Part shown: positions 7,923 to 15,039 of the stretch, in pieces
Layout of the letters: every line of letters begins with the position of its first letter
Position numbering within the stretch: position 1 is the stretch's first letter
NCBI GenBank assembly: GCA_947464705.1
Contig: CANHYD010000001.1
Coordinates: 1 to 39,851, forward strand
Length of the DNA: 39,851 nt
Source of the DNA: Verrucomicrobiota bacterium
GTDB taxonomy: Bacteria > Verrucomicrobiota > Verrucomicrobiia > Limisphaerales > UBA9464
Reading direction: 5' to 3'
Notes under the pieces: model-generated
Databases searched by the model: none
What the model saw: the letters and a program-made list of their open reading frames with translations, nothing else
Told to the model about the DNA's origin: nothing
Program-made: the position numbers and the translations under genes

Positions 7923-8192
7923 TCAGACCTTTGAAAGACCAAAAAGATTCGCAATGCGATCCACACCATCCAATGGAGGGTAGGCACTATCCGGGCTGGC
8001 TTTGCGGACCAGTTCTTTGACCATCTTGAAATCATTCTCCGCTCGCACCTTGGCTTGGATCAACTCCTCGCGCGAGATCTTCGGGGCCGGTCGCAAAGAA
8101 ACCGATTCACCCGGCTCGGGCGGTCGGCCCGTTTTGACCTTGGTCTCTGTGGACAGGGTCGGTTCCTGAGTTTTTATGGCTTCTATTTTCAC
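7923..8192 (-). CDS. 89-residue protein of unknown function in flagellar operon
   Basis: I do not recognise this small hydrophilic protein. The N-terminal half is Pro/Thr/Glu-rich and probably disordered; the second half (ISREELIQAKVRAENDF and following) is predicted helical and ends GVDRIANLFGLSKV. It begins with GTG at 8192, and the start is decided by an excellent AGGAGG (complement of 8197-8202) four bases upstream. Size and position between fliD and fliS would fit a small regulator such as an anti-sigma factor FlgM or a FlaG-type protein, but I cannot align it to either. The 65-bp gap upstream holds no other recognisable element. Confidence 0.55.
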   Translation of the reverse strand: MKIEAIKTQEPTLSTETKVKTGRPPEPGESVSLRPAPKISREELIQAKVRAENDFKMVKELVRKASPDSAYPPLDGVDRIANLFGLSKV

Positions 8193-8204
8193 AATACCTC
8201 CTCA
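8192..8204 (-). promoter_or_regulatory. Strong Shine-Dalgarno fixing the GTG start of the 89-residue gene
   Basis: On the minus strand the sequence reads GAGGAGGTATTGTG, a near-perfect ribosome site just before a GTG. Most genes in this cluster rely on ATGA coupling and have poor sites, so this independent strong site stands out. Confidence 0.65.
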
Positions 8205-8257
8205 GCCAAGAGGTTGCGGCAGGATCAGCCTGCACTTAAGGGGAAATGTGATTCCCA

Positions 8258-9013
8258 TCAGGATTTTTTTGACTGAGGCCCCGAGGAGGCCTTCTGGAGG
8301 TCATTGGTCGTGGCCAAAGGACTCGGTGCCGGTTGGAAATCCCTCTTGAGCAGGCGCACAGTCCGCGAAACGCCGTATCGGATGAAGCGCTGCGGACTGT
8401 CCACCGATAACGCCGGTGGTGGATCGGTCTCGATACCCATGGATTCTCTCAGGTATTTTCTGGCGTCATTCAAGGTGGGGGCCTCTCCGGCATTGAATCC
8501 GTCATCGAACTGCCAAAGCACTACCCCGTCATGGACTCGGACGAGACTGAGTTTGATCCCGATTCGCAGGGGTGGGTAGGGCTGGTAGGTCGACAGGCTG
8601 GAAAACAGGATCGCATCCGCCGAAGTCTGCCGTTGGACATCCTGCAGCAGTTGGCTCGGGAGAGCCTCGGTGGTCCGCAATTCCAAGGCACCCTGCAACC
8701 AGCGTCCTTTGGGCGGCGTGTAAAACACCGCCTCAAACGGGCCGTCTTGTCTCAGTTCGGCAATCAAACCCGCCTGAACCTCGGTGGCCGCTTCGGATTG
8801 GGGTGTTCCCAAGCCACCTTCCGGCAAGGCCGTGGGCAGAATGGCCACACGCGAGACGGTTTTCAGGGAGTCAAAACCCACCGAAGAGTGGTTGTACTGG
8901 GTCCGAAAGGGGCCGGTGTAGGAAGGGTCCGTCAGCCGCTTGGCCACTGAGCTGCAACCCATGGCCAGACAAAGCGCCACTCCCAGATTAAGGACATGCA
9001 CCGGCCGGATCAT
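8258..9013 (-). CDS. Outer-membrane-type lipoprotein coupled to fliD (possible FlgO/FlgP-like)
   Basis: A 251-residue lipoprotein. The N-terminus has a hydrophobic segment ending in the lipobox LAMGC, so Cys20 would be lipidated. The mature protein has an alternating alpha/beta core: VSRVAILPTALPEGG, then a helix EVQAGLIAELRQDGPF, SADAILFSSLSTYQPY, and LVRVHDGVVLWQFDDGF. This arrangement resembles the TolB-N-like fold of FlgO, LpoB and related lipoproteins, some of which form outer-membrane flagellar disks. That comparison is by fold pattern, not close sequence identity. Its ATG overlaps the fliD stop (9010-9013), supporting a flagellar role. The C-terminal 50 residues are polar and low in complexity. 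Confidence 0.6.
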   Translation of the reverse strand: MIRPVHVLNLGVALCLAMGCSSVAKRLTDPSYTGPFRTQYNHSSVGFDSLKTVSRVAILPTALPEGGLGTPQSEAATEVQAGLIAELRQDGPFEAVFYTPPKGRWLQGALELRTTEALPSQLLQDVQRQTSADAILFSSLSTYQPYPPLRIGIKLSLVRVHDGVVLWQFDDGFNAGEAPTLNDARKYLRESMGIETDPPPALSVDSPQRFIRYGVSRTVRLLKRDFQPAPSPLATTNDLQKASSGPQSKKS

Positions 9014-10848
9014 GCGGATATTCCAAGTTTCTGGTTGAGGAACTGTATCTGAGAGTTGGATTTGGCTTGAGCGGCCTCCATGGCCCGGAACCCCGCCAAC
9101 AGTCGCTCACGGTTGGACTGGACACGCCGTTCCATGGCCACCAACTGCTCATCCAGCCGCGTGGATTGTTCGGTCAGCCCTTTCTGCCGCTGAGGCAGAG
9201 TGCCCGAGATCTCGTCCACCATCGGTTTCACAAAAGCAGTGATCCGGGCACTCAGGCCAGTCGTGGTCGTCGAGAAAAACTTCTGAACTTCAGTCAACTG
9301 GCCCGACAGAGCACTGGTCAGAGCCGCCGAGTTGGTGGCGCTCAGCTCATTGGTATAACCCGAAGTGCTATAACCCAAATCTGTGAGTCCACGAATCGTG
9401 GTGCTGGGCCCACCCGACAATTGGGGGGCCAGCAAACTGCGGAGGTTGGAGCCCAGTTGAAACACCGTCTGATCGTAAGCCAGAACTCCGGCGGTTATCT
9501 TGCCCGCCGCATCGCGATTGCTGACCGTCAACGATGAGATGAGTGATTGGACCCGATTGACCGAGCTGATCAACGCATCGACGGCGGATCGGACTGCGCT
9601 CGTGTCGTTGGCGCTGGCGATGGTGGTAGTCCCCACCTTGGAGGCGGTAATTGTCAAACCGGTCAACCCCGAATCAGCATCCGTGATAGTGTTGGAGCGG
9701 GCCTTGGCAGTGGCTCCACCGTTGATCGAATACTCTAGGTCCGTCCCACCGCTGAGCGTGCCTCCTTTTTGGCTAGTTAAGCCAAAGGCTGTCAGGAAAT
9801 TACTCGAGCCACTTTGCGACAGCACAACGCCTCGGTTTCCCGGTTCCTTGTTCTTGAGAACAATCCGGTTCATTCCGGAGTCGAAGGAAGCCTGAACACC
9901 GGCGGCCGAGTCGTTAATGCTGTTGAGCACCGAAGACAAGGTGCTGCTGGAGGAGTAGTCGATGGAAACCCCGTTGATGGAGAAAGACCCGGTCGTTGCG
10001 GTTGTCCCGTAGGCCAGCGGTGTCACCAAGGGCTGACTAGACAGAGCGGAGGCGAGTTTGAGAGAACCCAACTTGGAGTCGCTGACCGCGCTGGCACCGG
10101 AGGCAGGAGTAAACAGTTTGAGGCAACTGAGGAGGTTGGATGTGTCCGAAGGGGCTCCTAGGATAAGGCTCTCCCCGGCAACCGGAGCCAGGGTGACCTG
10201 ATCGTTGCTCGTCGAATAGGTGGCGCCTGCCGTTGAACCGCTGACGTTCCTCGTCGAACCGATGGCAGTATCTAGTTTGACCAGCAGGTCCCTAAGAGTA
10301 TCGGTCGTAGCTACGGTCACGGTCGTATTGGTCACCAAACCTGAGGCGTCCCTACGTCCGATGGTCACGGTTCCGGCTGTCAGCAAACTCCCCCACCCTG
10401 CTTCCGAAAGCACGGGGCCTGTGGCGCTGTTGACAGCGACCGGCGGGTTTGCCGTGGTGTAGGTGTTGACGTCCTGAGAGTGCAGCGGGCTGATGATTCC
10501 GGTGTTCGCCCCCAACCAACTGGCCGGTGTCGCGAGGGTAGCCACATTGATGGAGTAGCTTCCAGTCACGGCTCCTGTCGCCGCACTTACCGAAGCGATG
10601 GTCGAGTCTGAAGTGCTGACCGATCTGCGGGTGTACAAGCTGGAATCACCGAGCGCCGTGGCCTTGGTCTGGAGATCGTTCAGTTGCGAGGTGATCTGCC
10701 CGAGGGCGTCGCGGCGTTTGGCCAAGGTGGACTGCTCGATCCGGACTGTGTTTTGCGGAGTCCGCTCCACCGCCGTGAGTTGATCCACCACCGACTTCCA
10801 GTCGAAACCGGAAGCCAGACCCGAAATGGACATGTCCAAGCCAGCCAT
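9010..10848 (-). CDS. fliD: Flagellar filament cap protein FliD
   Basis: A 612-residue exported cap protein that sits at the filament tip and folds incoming flagellin. The N-terminal D0 motif SGLASGFDWKSVVDQLTAVE matches the conserved SGLxSGLDxxxxVxQLM of FliD. The central part is Ser/Thr/Gly-rich with the usual repeated domain pattern. The C-terminal coiled coil (TRLDEQLVAMERRVQSNRE, then FRAMEAAQAKSNSQIQFL) corresponds to the family's RxxxxFxAmexxxxxxxxq end. The ATG at 10848 is preferred to a TTG two codons earlier. The length is within the FliD range. It is followed by a lipoprotein overlapping by ATGA. The middle domains are variable and cannot be assigned further. Confidence 0.92.
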   Translation of the reverse strand: MAGLDMSISGLASGFDWKSVVDQLTAVERTPQNTVRIEQSTLAKRRDALGQITSQLNDLQTKATALGDSSLYTRRSVSTSDSTIASVSAATGAVTGSYSINVATLATPASWLGANTGIISPLHSQDVNTYTTANPPVAVNSATGPVLSEAGWGSLLTAGTVTIGRRDASGLVTNTTVTVATTDTLRDLLVKLDTAIGSTRNVSGSTAGATYSTSNDQVTLAPVAGESLILGAPSDTSNLLSCLKLFTPASGASAVSDSKLGSLKLASALSSQPLVTPLAYGTTATTGSFSINGVSIDYSSSSTLSSVLNSINDSAAGVQASFDSGMNRIVLKNKEPGNRGVVLSQSGSSNFLTAFGLTSQKGGTLSGGTDLEYSINGGATAKARSNTITDADSGLTGLTITASKVGTTTIASANDTSAVRSAVDALISSVNRVQSLISSLTVSNRDAAGKITAGVLAYDQTVFQLGSNLRSLLAPQLSGGPSTTIRGLTDLGYSTSGYTNELSATNSAALTSALSGQLTEVQKFFSTTTTGLSARITAFVKPMVDEISGTLPQRQKGLTEQSTRLDEQLVAMERRVQSNRERLLAGFRAMEAAQAKSNSQIQFLNQKLGISA

Positions 10849-10857
10849 AAGCAAAAA

Positions 10858-11250
10858 TCAATAAACGCAGTCGAGTGAGATCCGCTCACCGCAGGGGCAT
10901 TCCACGGTGACCTTTTGCACTACCTCCCCTACTCGAGTGACCACGATACCGGGCGCCTTGGGCTCCTGGGTCTCGACCGGAGGCACCACTTCGGGAGCGT
11001 ACAAATCTCGCAACGAAATCGGCCGCGACTTGGTCATCGTTCGGGGGGAACGAATACCGGAAAGAATGGTTTCGATGACGGCCTCATCGAGCCCCATGCG
11101 AAGTGCCTCCGAAAGATCGGCCATCGCCTTGTCGGCTGGAATCGAGACCGAGGGCTTGGTGTCGACCGGTTGGGTGACCGGGGAAAACTCTGGCACAACC
11201 GAAGCCGGAGCAAATTCGTACCGAGGAAATGGAACAAACTCAGCGGCCAT
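10858..11250 (-). CDS. Unknown protein with Cys-containing C-terminal motif, between motB and fliD
   Basis: About 130 residues, not recognised. The N-terminal 45 residues are Pro/Val-rich and likely disordered. A short helix-turn-helix-like helical stretch follows (MADLSEALRMGLDEAVIETILSG), then ISLRDLYAPE. The end is VECPCGERISLDCVY, where three Cys sit in a CPCGE turn and near the very C-terminus, a pattern seen in small metal-binding knuckles. A GTG at 11256 would overlap the motB stop (GTGA) and add two residues; the ATG at 11250 is the alternative used here. Genes in this position might be cytoplasmic regulators, but nothing in the sequence proves it. Confidence 0.6.
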   Translation of the reverse strand: MAAEFVPFPRYEFAPASVVPEFSPVTQPVDTKPSVSIPADKAMADLSEALRMGLDEAVIETILSGIRSPRTMTKSRPISLRDLYAPEVVPPVETQEPKAPGIVVTRVGEVVQKVTVECPCGERISLDCVY

Positions 11251-11252
11251 GA

Positions 11253-11984
11253 TCACTCGTTCTTGGAAGGCATCTTCCCGGCCCGCACCACAATGGCGAC
11301 CCGCCGGTTGCCGGGATCGTCACGCGGGCGATCCGGCAGCGGTTGCTCGCTGCCCATCCCTGAAATCTTGCGGATCTGTGACGGTTTCACGCCAAAAGAT
11401 TGCAGCAATTGGCGGGCCGAGTTGGCTCGGATAGCTGATAATTCCCACGGATCCCCGTCCGCTGTTCCCGCCTCTCCAGCGGTGTGTCCGTTCAATTCCA
11501 ACTCCACCTGAGGATAGCGGGCCAATTCCCATCCCACGGTCTCGAAGACCAACTGACCATATTCGGTCATACCCCGGGCTCCGGATTGAAACAGCGGTTT
11601 CCCGGGATTGTCGAAGAACGTAATGAGCAATCCTTCGCTCGTCCGCTCCACCTTCACTGAACGGGTGTCCTTCCACTCGGGATTGTCCATCACAGCTCTC
11701 TCCAGGCGTTCATCCAGTCGCTGCATGTAATCCAGCGGGACAGCCGACTGATTTACGAAGAGTTGCGAACGGTTCGGAGTACCATCCGATTCAGAGGTCT
11801 TCTGAGGCAGGACTCCCAGAGAGTTCTTAACCGTGGACATCATCCGGTTGCGGAAGTAACTGGCCAGTTCGCCCTTGGTCTTCTCGTCCTGAGCAACGAT
11901 CCACATGACCATGAAGAATGCCATCATGCCCGTCACAAAGTCGGCATAAGCCACTTTCCATGCACCACCTCCTCCAGCTCCCAT
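11253..11984 (-). CDS. motB: Flagellar motor stator protein MotB
   Basis: A 243-residue inner-membrane protein that anchors the stator to peptidoglycan and carries the proton-binding Asp. The N-terminus has AWKVAYADFVTGMMAFF; Asp15 is the conserved Asp of the single transmembrane helix. The C-terminal OmpA-like peptidoglycan-binding domain is shown by LELNGHTAGE, ELSAIRANSARQLL, FGVKPSQIRKISGMGSEQP and NRRVAIV. It is shorter than E. coli MotB (308) because the linker and tail are brief. It lies 26 bp after motA. The ion used (H+ or Na+) cannot be settled from sequence alone. Confidence 0.93.
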   Translation of the reverse strand: MGAGGGGAWKVAYADFVTGMMAFFMVMWIVAQDEKTKGELASYFRNRMMSTVKNSLGVLPQKTSESDGTPNRSQLFVNQSAVPLDYMQRLDERLERAVMDNPEWKDTRSVKVERTSEGLLITFFDNPGKPLFQSGARGMTEYGQLVFETVGWELARYPQVELELNGHTAGEAGTADGDPWELSAIRANSARQLLQSFGVKPSQIRKISGMGSEQPLPDRPRDDPGNRRVAIVVRAGKMPSKNE

Positions 11985-12010
11985 AAGTCAGTTTGTTTAG
12001 AAAACCCTGC

Positions 12011-12865
12011 TCACTTCATGGTCTTGAGCATCGTCTCCAGCTCGGAAGATGCCGGGCGAACGTCGTCGCTGAGGACGCGGCGGCCCACTTCGCAGGCCAA
12101 CAGAGGTGCGGCTCCATTGGCAAAGCTCACGGTCGCCTCCTTGATGGCATTCATGTACATGGACTCAGCGCGGCCGATGAAGTCGATGTTCGTGGCCAGC
12201 GGTGCAACCACGCCGTAAGAAGCAAAGATGCCGTAGAACGTTCCGCACAGGGCGGAGCTGATGCTCGCTCCGACGACCGTGGTTCCCTGGTCGATCTTAC
12301 CCATCGTCAACACGATGCCCAGAACCGCCGCAACGATTCCGAAGGCCGGCATCGAGTCGGCCACCTTACCCAGCACCTCCACCGGCTCATGGTGCTCGGC
12401 ATGAGCGGTTGCCAGGGATTGCTTCATGAGGGACTCCAGCTGGTCGGGTTTGATTCGGCCATCGACCACTGGCTTCAGACCATCACAGAGGAAGTCCATG
12501 GCGTGATGGTTTCCGTAGAACTTGGGGTACTTCTTGAACAGGCTGCTCCCGGCAGGGTTCATCACGTGTTCTTCCAAGGCGATCATGCCACCGCGACGCC
12601 CAAGGACGAAGAGCTCATAGAGGCACTTCAACAGTTCCTCGTAGTTGGCCTTGTTGTAAGGAGCCCCTTTGAGGGTCGCAGTCAGACCATGAACGATTCC
12701 TTTCAGTGTCTTGACCGGGGCCATGATGACCAAGGCGCCGGCACCCATTCCGAAGATGGGAATGACCTCTCCGGTGTGATACAAGCCCGCTGGGTTGCCA
12801 CCGTTCATGACGAAGCCAAGACAGGTGAGACCGATGATGATGACGAATCCGATGATGACGACCAT
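12011..12865 (-). CDS. motA: Flagellar motor stator protein MotA
   Basis: A 284-residue, four-helix inner-membrane stator subunit that forms the ion channel with MotB and pushes on FliG. Helices are at about residues 2-20, 35-52, 170-190 and 198-222. The cytoplasmic loop carries LGRRGGMIALEEHVMNP, matching the conserved Arg and Glu that contact FliG. The third helix begins ADSMPAFGIVAAVLGIVLTM, including the key Pro. The length is normal. It begins with ATG 5 bp after the fliA stop and is probably co-expressed with it. No unusual features. Confidence 0.94.
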   Translation of the reverse strand: MVVIIGFVIIIGLTCLGFVMNGGNPAGLYHTGEVIPIFGMGAGALVIMAPVKTLKGIVHGLTATLKGAPYNKANYEELLKCLYELFVLGRRGGMIALEEHVMNPAGSSLFKKYPKFYGNHHAMDFLCDGLKPVVDGRIKPDQLESLMKQSLATAHAEHHEPVEVLGKVADSMPAFGIVAAVLGIVLTMGKIDQGTTVVGASISSALCGTFYGIFASYGVVAPLATNIDFIGRAESMYMNAIKEATVSFANGAAPLLACEVGRRVLSDDVRPASSELETMLKTMK

Positions 12866-12870
12866 AGGGT

Positions 12871-13671
12871 TTAGATGGGATTGACTCGCTTGATGTAGGC
12901 ACTCAGTGCCGAGACGGCCTGCACATGGATCTGACAGGCACGCGCTTCGGTGAATCCGAGGATTTCTCCGATGTCCTTCAATCGGAGCCCCTCGTAATAG
13001 AACATGTTCAGAACCTTTTTTTGAACGTCGGGCAACACTTGGATCCGGTCGCGGATCTGCTGGTGTAATTCCCGTTGGAGCAGCATTTCGGAGGGACCCT
13101 GCTGATTCAGATCCGCCAACTCCCGAGACGGCAGCTCGTCGCTCGCCAAGAAGGCAGGTTCCGAGAGACTTTCGAAGATCACTCCGCGCAACCGATCGAG
13201 CAGTAGCCGGTACTCCGGCATGCCGATTCCAAGTCGCGAGGCGATTTGCTCTTCCGATGGAGGCCCGCCCAATTCGGTGGTCAGTGTATCAATGGTCTCC
13301 TCAAGCGCTTGGCGACGCGCCAGGTCGGACCGGGAGAGCGGGCTGATACGGCGCAGTTCGTCGAAAATCGCATTTTTGATGCGAATGCGGGCAAAATGGG
13401 GAAAGGAAGCGCCTTTGAGCGGATCGTAGGTCCTTCCCGCTTGGACCAAGGCAAAAAGCCCAAGATTAATCCAATCATCCAAATCGGTCCCTGCAGGAAG
13501 CGCCGGGCAGTACCGTTGAACGGTTCTGACCACCAACGGAGCGTATCGGCGCAGCAAGTCCTCCTCACCGTCCGCGGGCCCAACGCTGTCCCGATAGCTA
13601 TGCAGCGCCCGAACCTTATGGGTCAAGGAACTCGGTGCTGCCGGTGCTATTGTGAACTCAGTGGCTGGCAT
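12871..13671 (-). CDS. fliA: Flagellar sigma factor FliA (sigma-28)
   Basis: A 266-residue alternative sigma factor that directs RNA polymerase to late flagellar promoters. Region 2 includes LVVRTVQRYCPALP, the DLDDWINLGLFALVQA core-binding helix and FPHFARIRIKNAIFDELR. Region 3 follows (PPSEEQIASRLG). Region 4 has RIQVLPDVQKKVLNMFYYEGLRLKDIGEILG and the helix EARACQIHVQA; the YYEGLRLKDIG..LG. pattern is typical of sigma-28. The 40-residue N-terminal extension is poorly conserved. Its start (13671) lies 14 bp inside the upstream small membrane protein gene, so translation is coupled. A matching FlgM anti-sigma factor is not evident unless it is the 89-residue ORF. Confidence 0.92.
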   Translation of the reverse strand: MPATEFTIAPAAPSSLTHKVRALHSYRDSVGPADGEEDLLRRYAPLVVRTVQRYCPALPAGTDLDDWINLGLFALVQAGRTYDPLKGASFPHFARIRIKNAIFDELRRISPLSRSDLARRQALEETIDTLTTELGGPPSEEQIASRLGIGMPEYRLLLDRLRGVIFESLSEPAFLASDELPSRELADLNQQGPSEMLLQRELHQQIRDRIQVLPDVQKKVLNMFYYEGLRLKDIGEILGFTEARACQIHVQAVSALSAYIKRVNPI

Positions 13672-13915
13672 TACCCCTCGTATTCGCTGGATTTTCCATG
13701 GCCGCCTTCTCGTTACCCGCGGTGGTGGCCAAGTCCGACTCCTTACTGGCTCGATAAATCAACCGGCACCACTGGCGGGAAATGAGCGCCATGACGCCGC
13801 CCGAAATGGCCGCATGAAACAGGCTTTCTACCCAATCAACGCCATTAAATAGGGAGATCGCCAGCAGCAGCAGGGCGACTCCGGTTCCGATGGCGGCGCT
13901 GACAAGTTGAATCAT
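13658..13915 (-). CDS. Small membrane protein (85 residues) coupled to fliA
   Basis: An unrecognised 85-residue protein with two predicted transmembrane stretches: VSAAIGTGVALLLLAISLF (about 5-23) and, after a short polar turn (NGVDWVES), LFHAAISGGVMALISRQW (about 32-49). The C-terminal 30 residues are polar and probably cytoplasmic. Its ATG overlaps the stop of the transposase-derived gene (ATGA at 13912-13915), and its end overlaps the start of fliA by 14 bp. This tight packing shows that it belongs to the flagellar operon and is a genuine gene. The function is unknown; a membrane partner of the adjacent derived-transposase protein is one possibility, purely by position. Confidence 0.65.
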   Translation of the reverse strand: MIQLVSAAIGTGVALLLLAISLFNGVDWVESLFHAAISGGVMALISRQWCRLIYRASKESDLATTAGNEKAAMENPANTRGNASH

Positions 13916-15039
13916 ACGCTGCGAGGCTCTCGGACCTTCGGATGGGATTGCAGCACTTCGAGGATGGCATCATCGCTCAGGAAGGGCTTCCGGGCATCCA
14001 ACACACCTTCCCACTCGATCATCGCGGACGAGAGGAGCCGGGCCTTCATGGCAGGATGGGTTGGAACCTCGTCTTGTGAGGCGTGGTTGCGGACCGAACG
14101 CATCTCCCGCTCGAGCCAGGACACCGAAGCCAAGGGTGTCTGAAGTTCGCGGGGCAAATCCACGACCGAGAGTGCCGAGGCCTGACCCGGACCCGGTGCC
14201 TTCACCCAGGCTGAAATGGGGTGACCTTCGGACAAGTGCTTCGCCCAGCCCTCAGCCAAAGCCATCGGATCGCCACGGAAACCCGGATCGGACCGCCGCC
14301 CTTTGACGCTGGCGGTCGCTCCGCGAACCCGTGACAGAAATTGTTTCTGGCAAACCTGTAATCGGGCCTGCGGCCACTGGTTGGCTGCAGCCTCGAAGAG
14401 CCCGGGGGTCATCCGGGCGGTCAAACCACAAATCTCTCCCATACCCCGCTGTTCCAGGGCGCGAAAAATCTCAGACCATTGGGGATTGCTGGTCGTACCC
14501 AACGCGAAATCGGCGACCATCCGATACCCATGCTGATCCACCGCGACCAGGCAAGTGGCCGGCAGGCACTCCGATCCGGAGTTTTGGCTGATCCGCTCCC
14601 GCCAGGTCAGCACGAAGAGCCAGAAGTGCCTCGGGAGTCTCCGGCGGCGCCATCCCCGGATTTGGGAATCCAAAGTGAGGGCCGCCCGCTCCACCTGGGA
14701 CTCGTCAAAGCGCAGCCCGCATCGTTCATCGAGCCAGTCTCTGGCCGCATTGGGTGCCTCTCTTCGGAGCACGGCTGCAGCGACGGCTACCTGCCGGGCT
14801 CGATCCATCCAGGTGCCTTGGTCCAGAGGCGGTGGTCGAAACGGTGTGAAGACAACAGCTCCATCCTCGGGTGATCGAGATCCCGGAGTTGATGTCGGGA
14901 ACTCTTGGGGCAAATTGGCCACCAATTCCCGCAGGATTGAAGCCAGGCGTGAGTGCCCTTCGCGGGCCAAGACCTGGATCGGGTTCTGAGGAACCACGGG
15001 ATCCTGGAGCTCCATGGCAGATGAGTTTTCCAAAGTCAT
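13912..15039 (-). CDS. IS256/Mutator-transposase-derived protein, catalytically dead, in flagellar operon
   Basis: A 375-residue protein that I align by eye with Transposase_mut (IS256) along residues about 85-345. LDERCGLRFDESQVER and LDSQIRGWRRRRL (residues 103-135) match the family's S-x-x-x-VSR and WRxRPL region. LVAVDQHGYRMVADFALG (164-181) matches the VAIGVNxDGxxEVLG strand. WSEIFRALEQRGM (188-200) matches the WLEVLRDLKERGL helix, and PQARLQVCQKQFLSRV (223-238) matches PxxxxQRCxxHxxRN. The DDE residues are largely gone: no Asp occurs at 129-167, VSDGxxGL is LTARMTPGL, and CxxH is CQKQ. SVSWLER near 305-311 may retain the third Glu. No terminal inverted repeats were seen. ATGA overlaps on both sides couple it to its neighbours. 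This looks like a domesticated transposase; its role is unknown. Confidence 0.75.
   Translation of the reverse strand: MTLENSSAMELQDPVVPQNPIQVLAREGHSRLASILRELVANLPQEFPTSTPGSRSPEDGAVVFTPFRPPPLDQGTWMDRARQVAVAAAVLRREAPNAARDWLDERCGLRFDESQVERAALTLDSQIRGWRRRRLPRHFWLFVLTWRERISQNSGSECLPATCLVAVDQHGYRMVADFALGTTSNPQWSEIFRALEQRGMGEICGLTARMTPGLFEAAANQWPQARLQVCQKQFLSRVRGATASVKGRRSDPGFRGDPMALAEGWAKHLSEGHPISAWVKAPGPGQASALSVVDLPRELQTPLASVSWLEREMRSVRNHASQDEVPTHPAMKARLLSSAMIEWEGVLDARKPFLSDDAILEVLQSHPKVREPRSV

Noticed and set aside
13912..15039. An active insertion sequence
   Set aside because: Catalytic residues are missing, no terminal inverted repeats or target duplication were noticed, and the ends coincide with ATGA overlaps of flagellar-operon genes.
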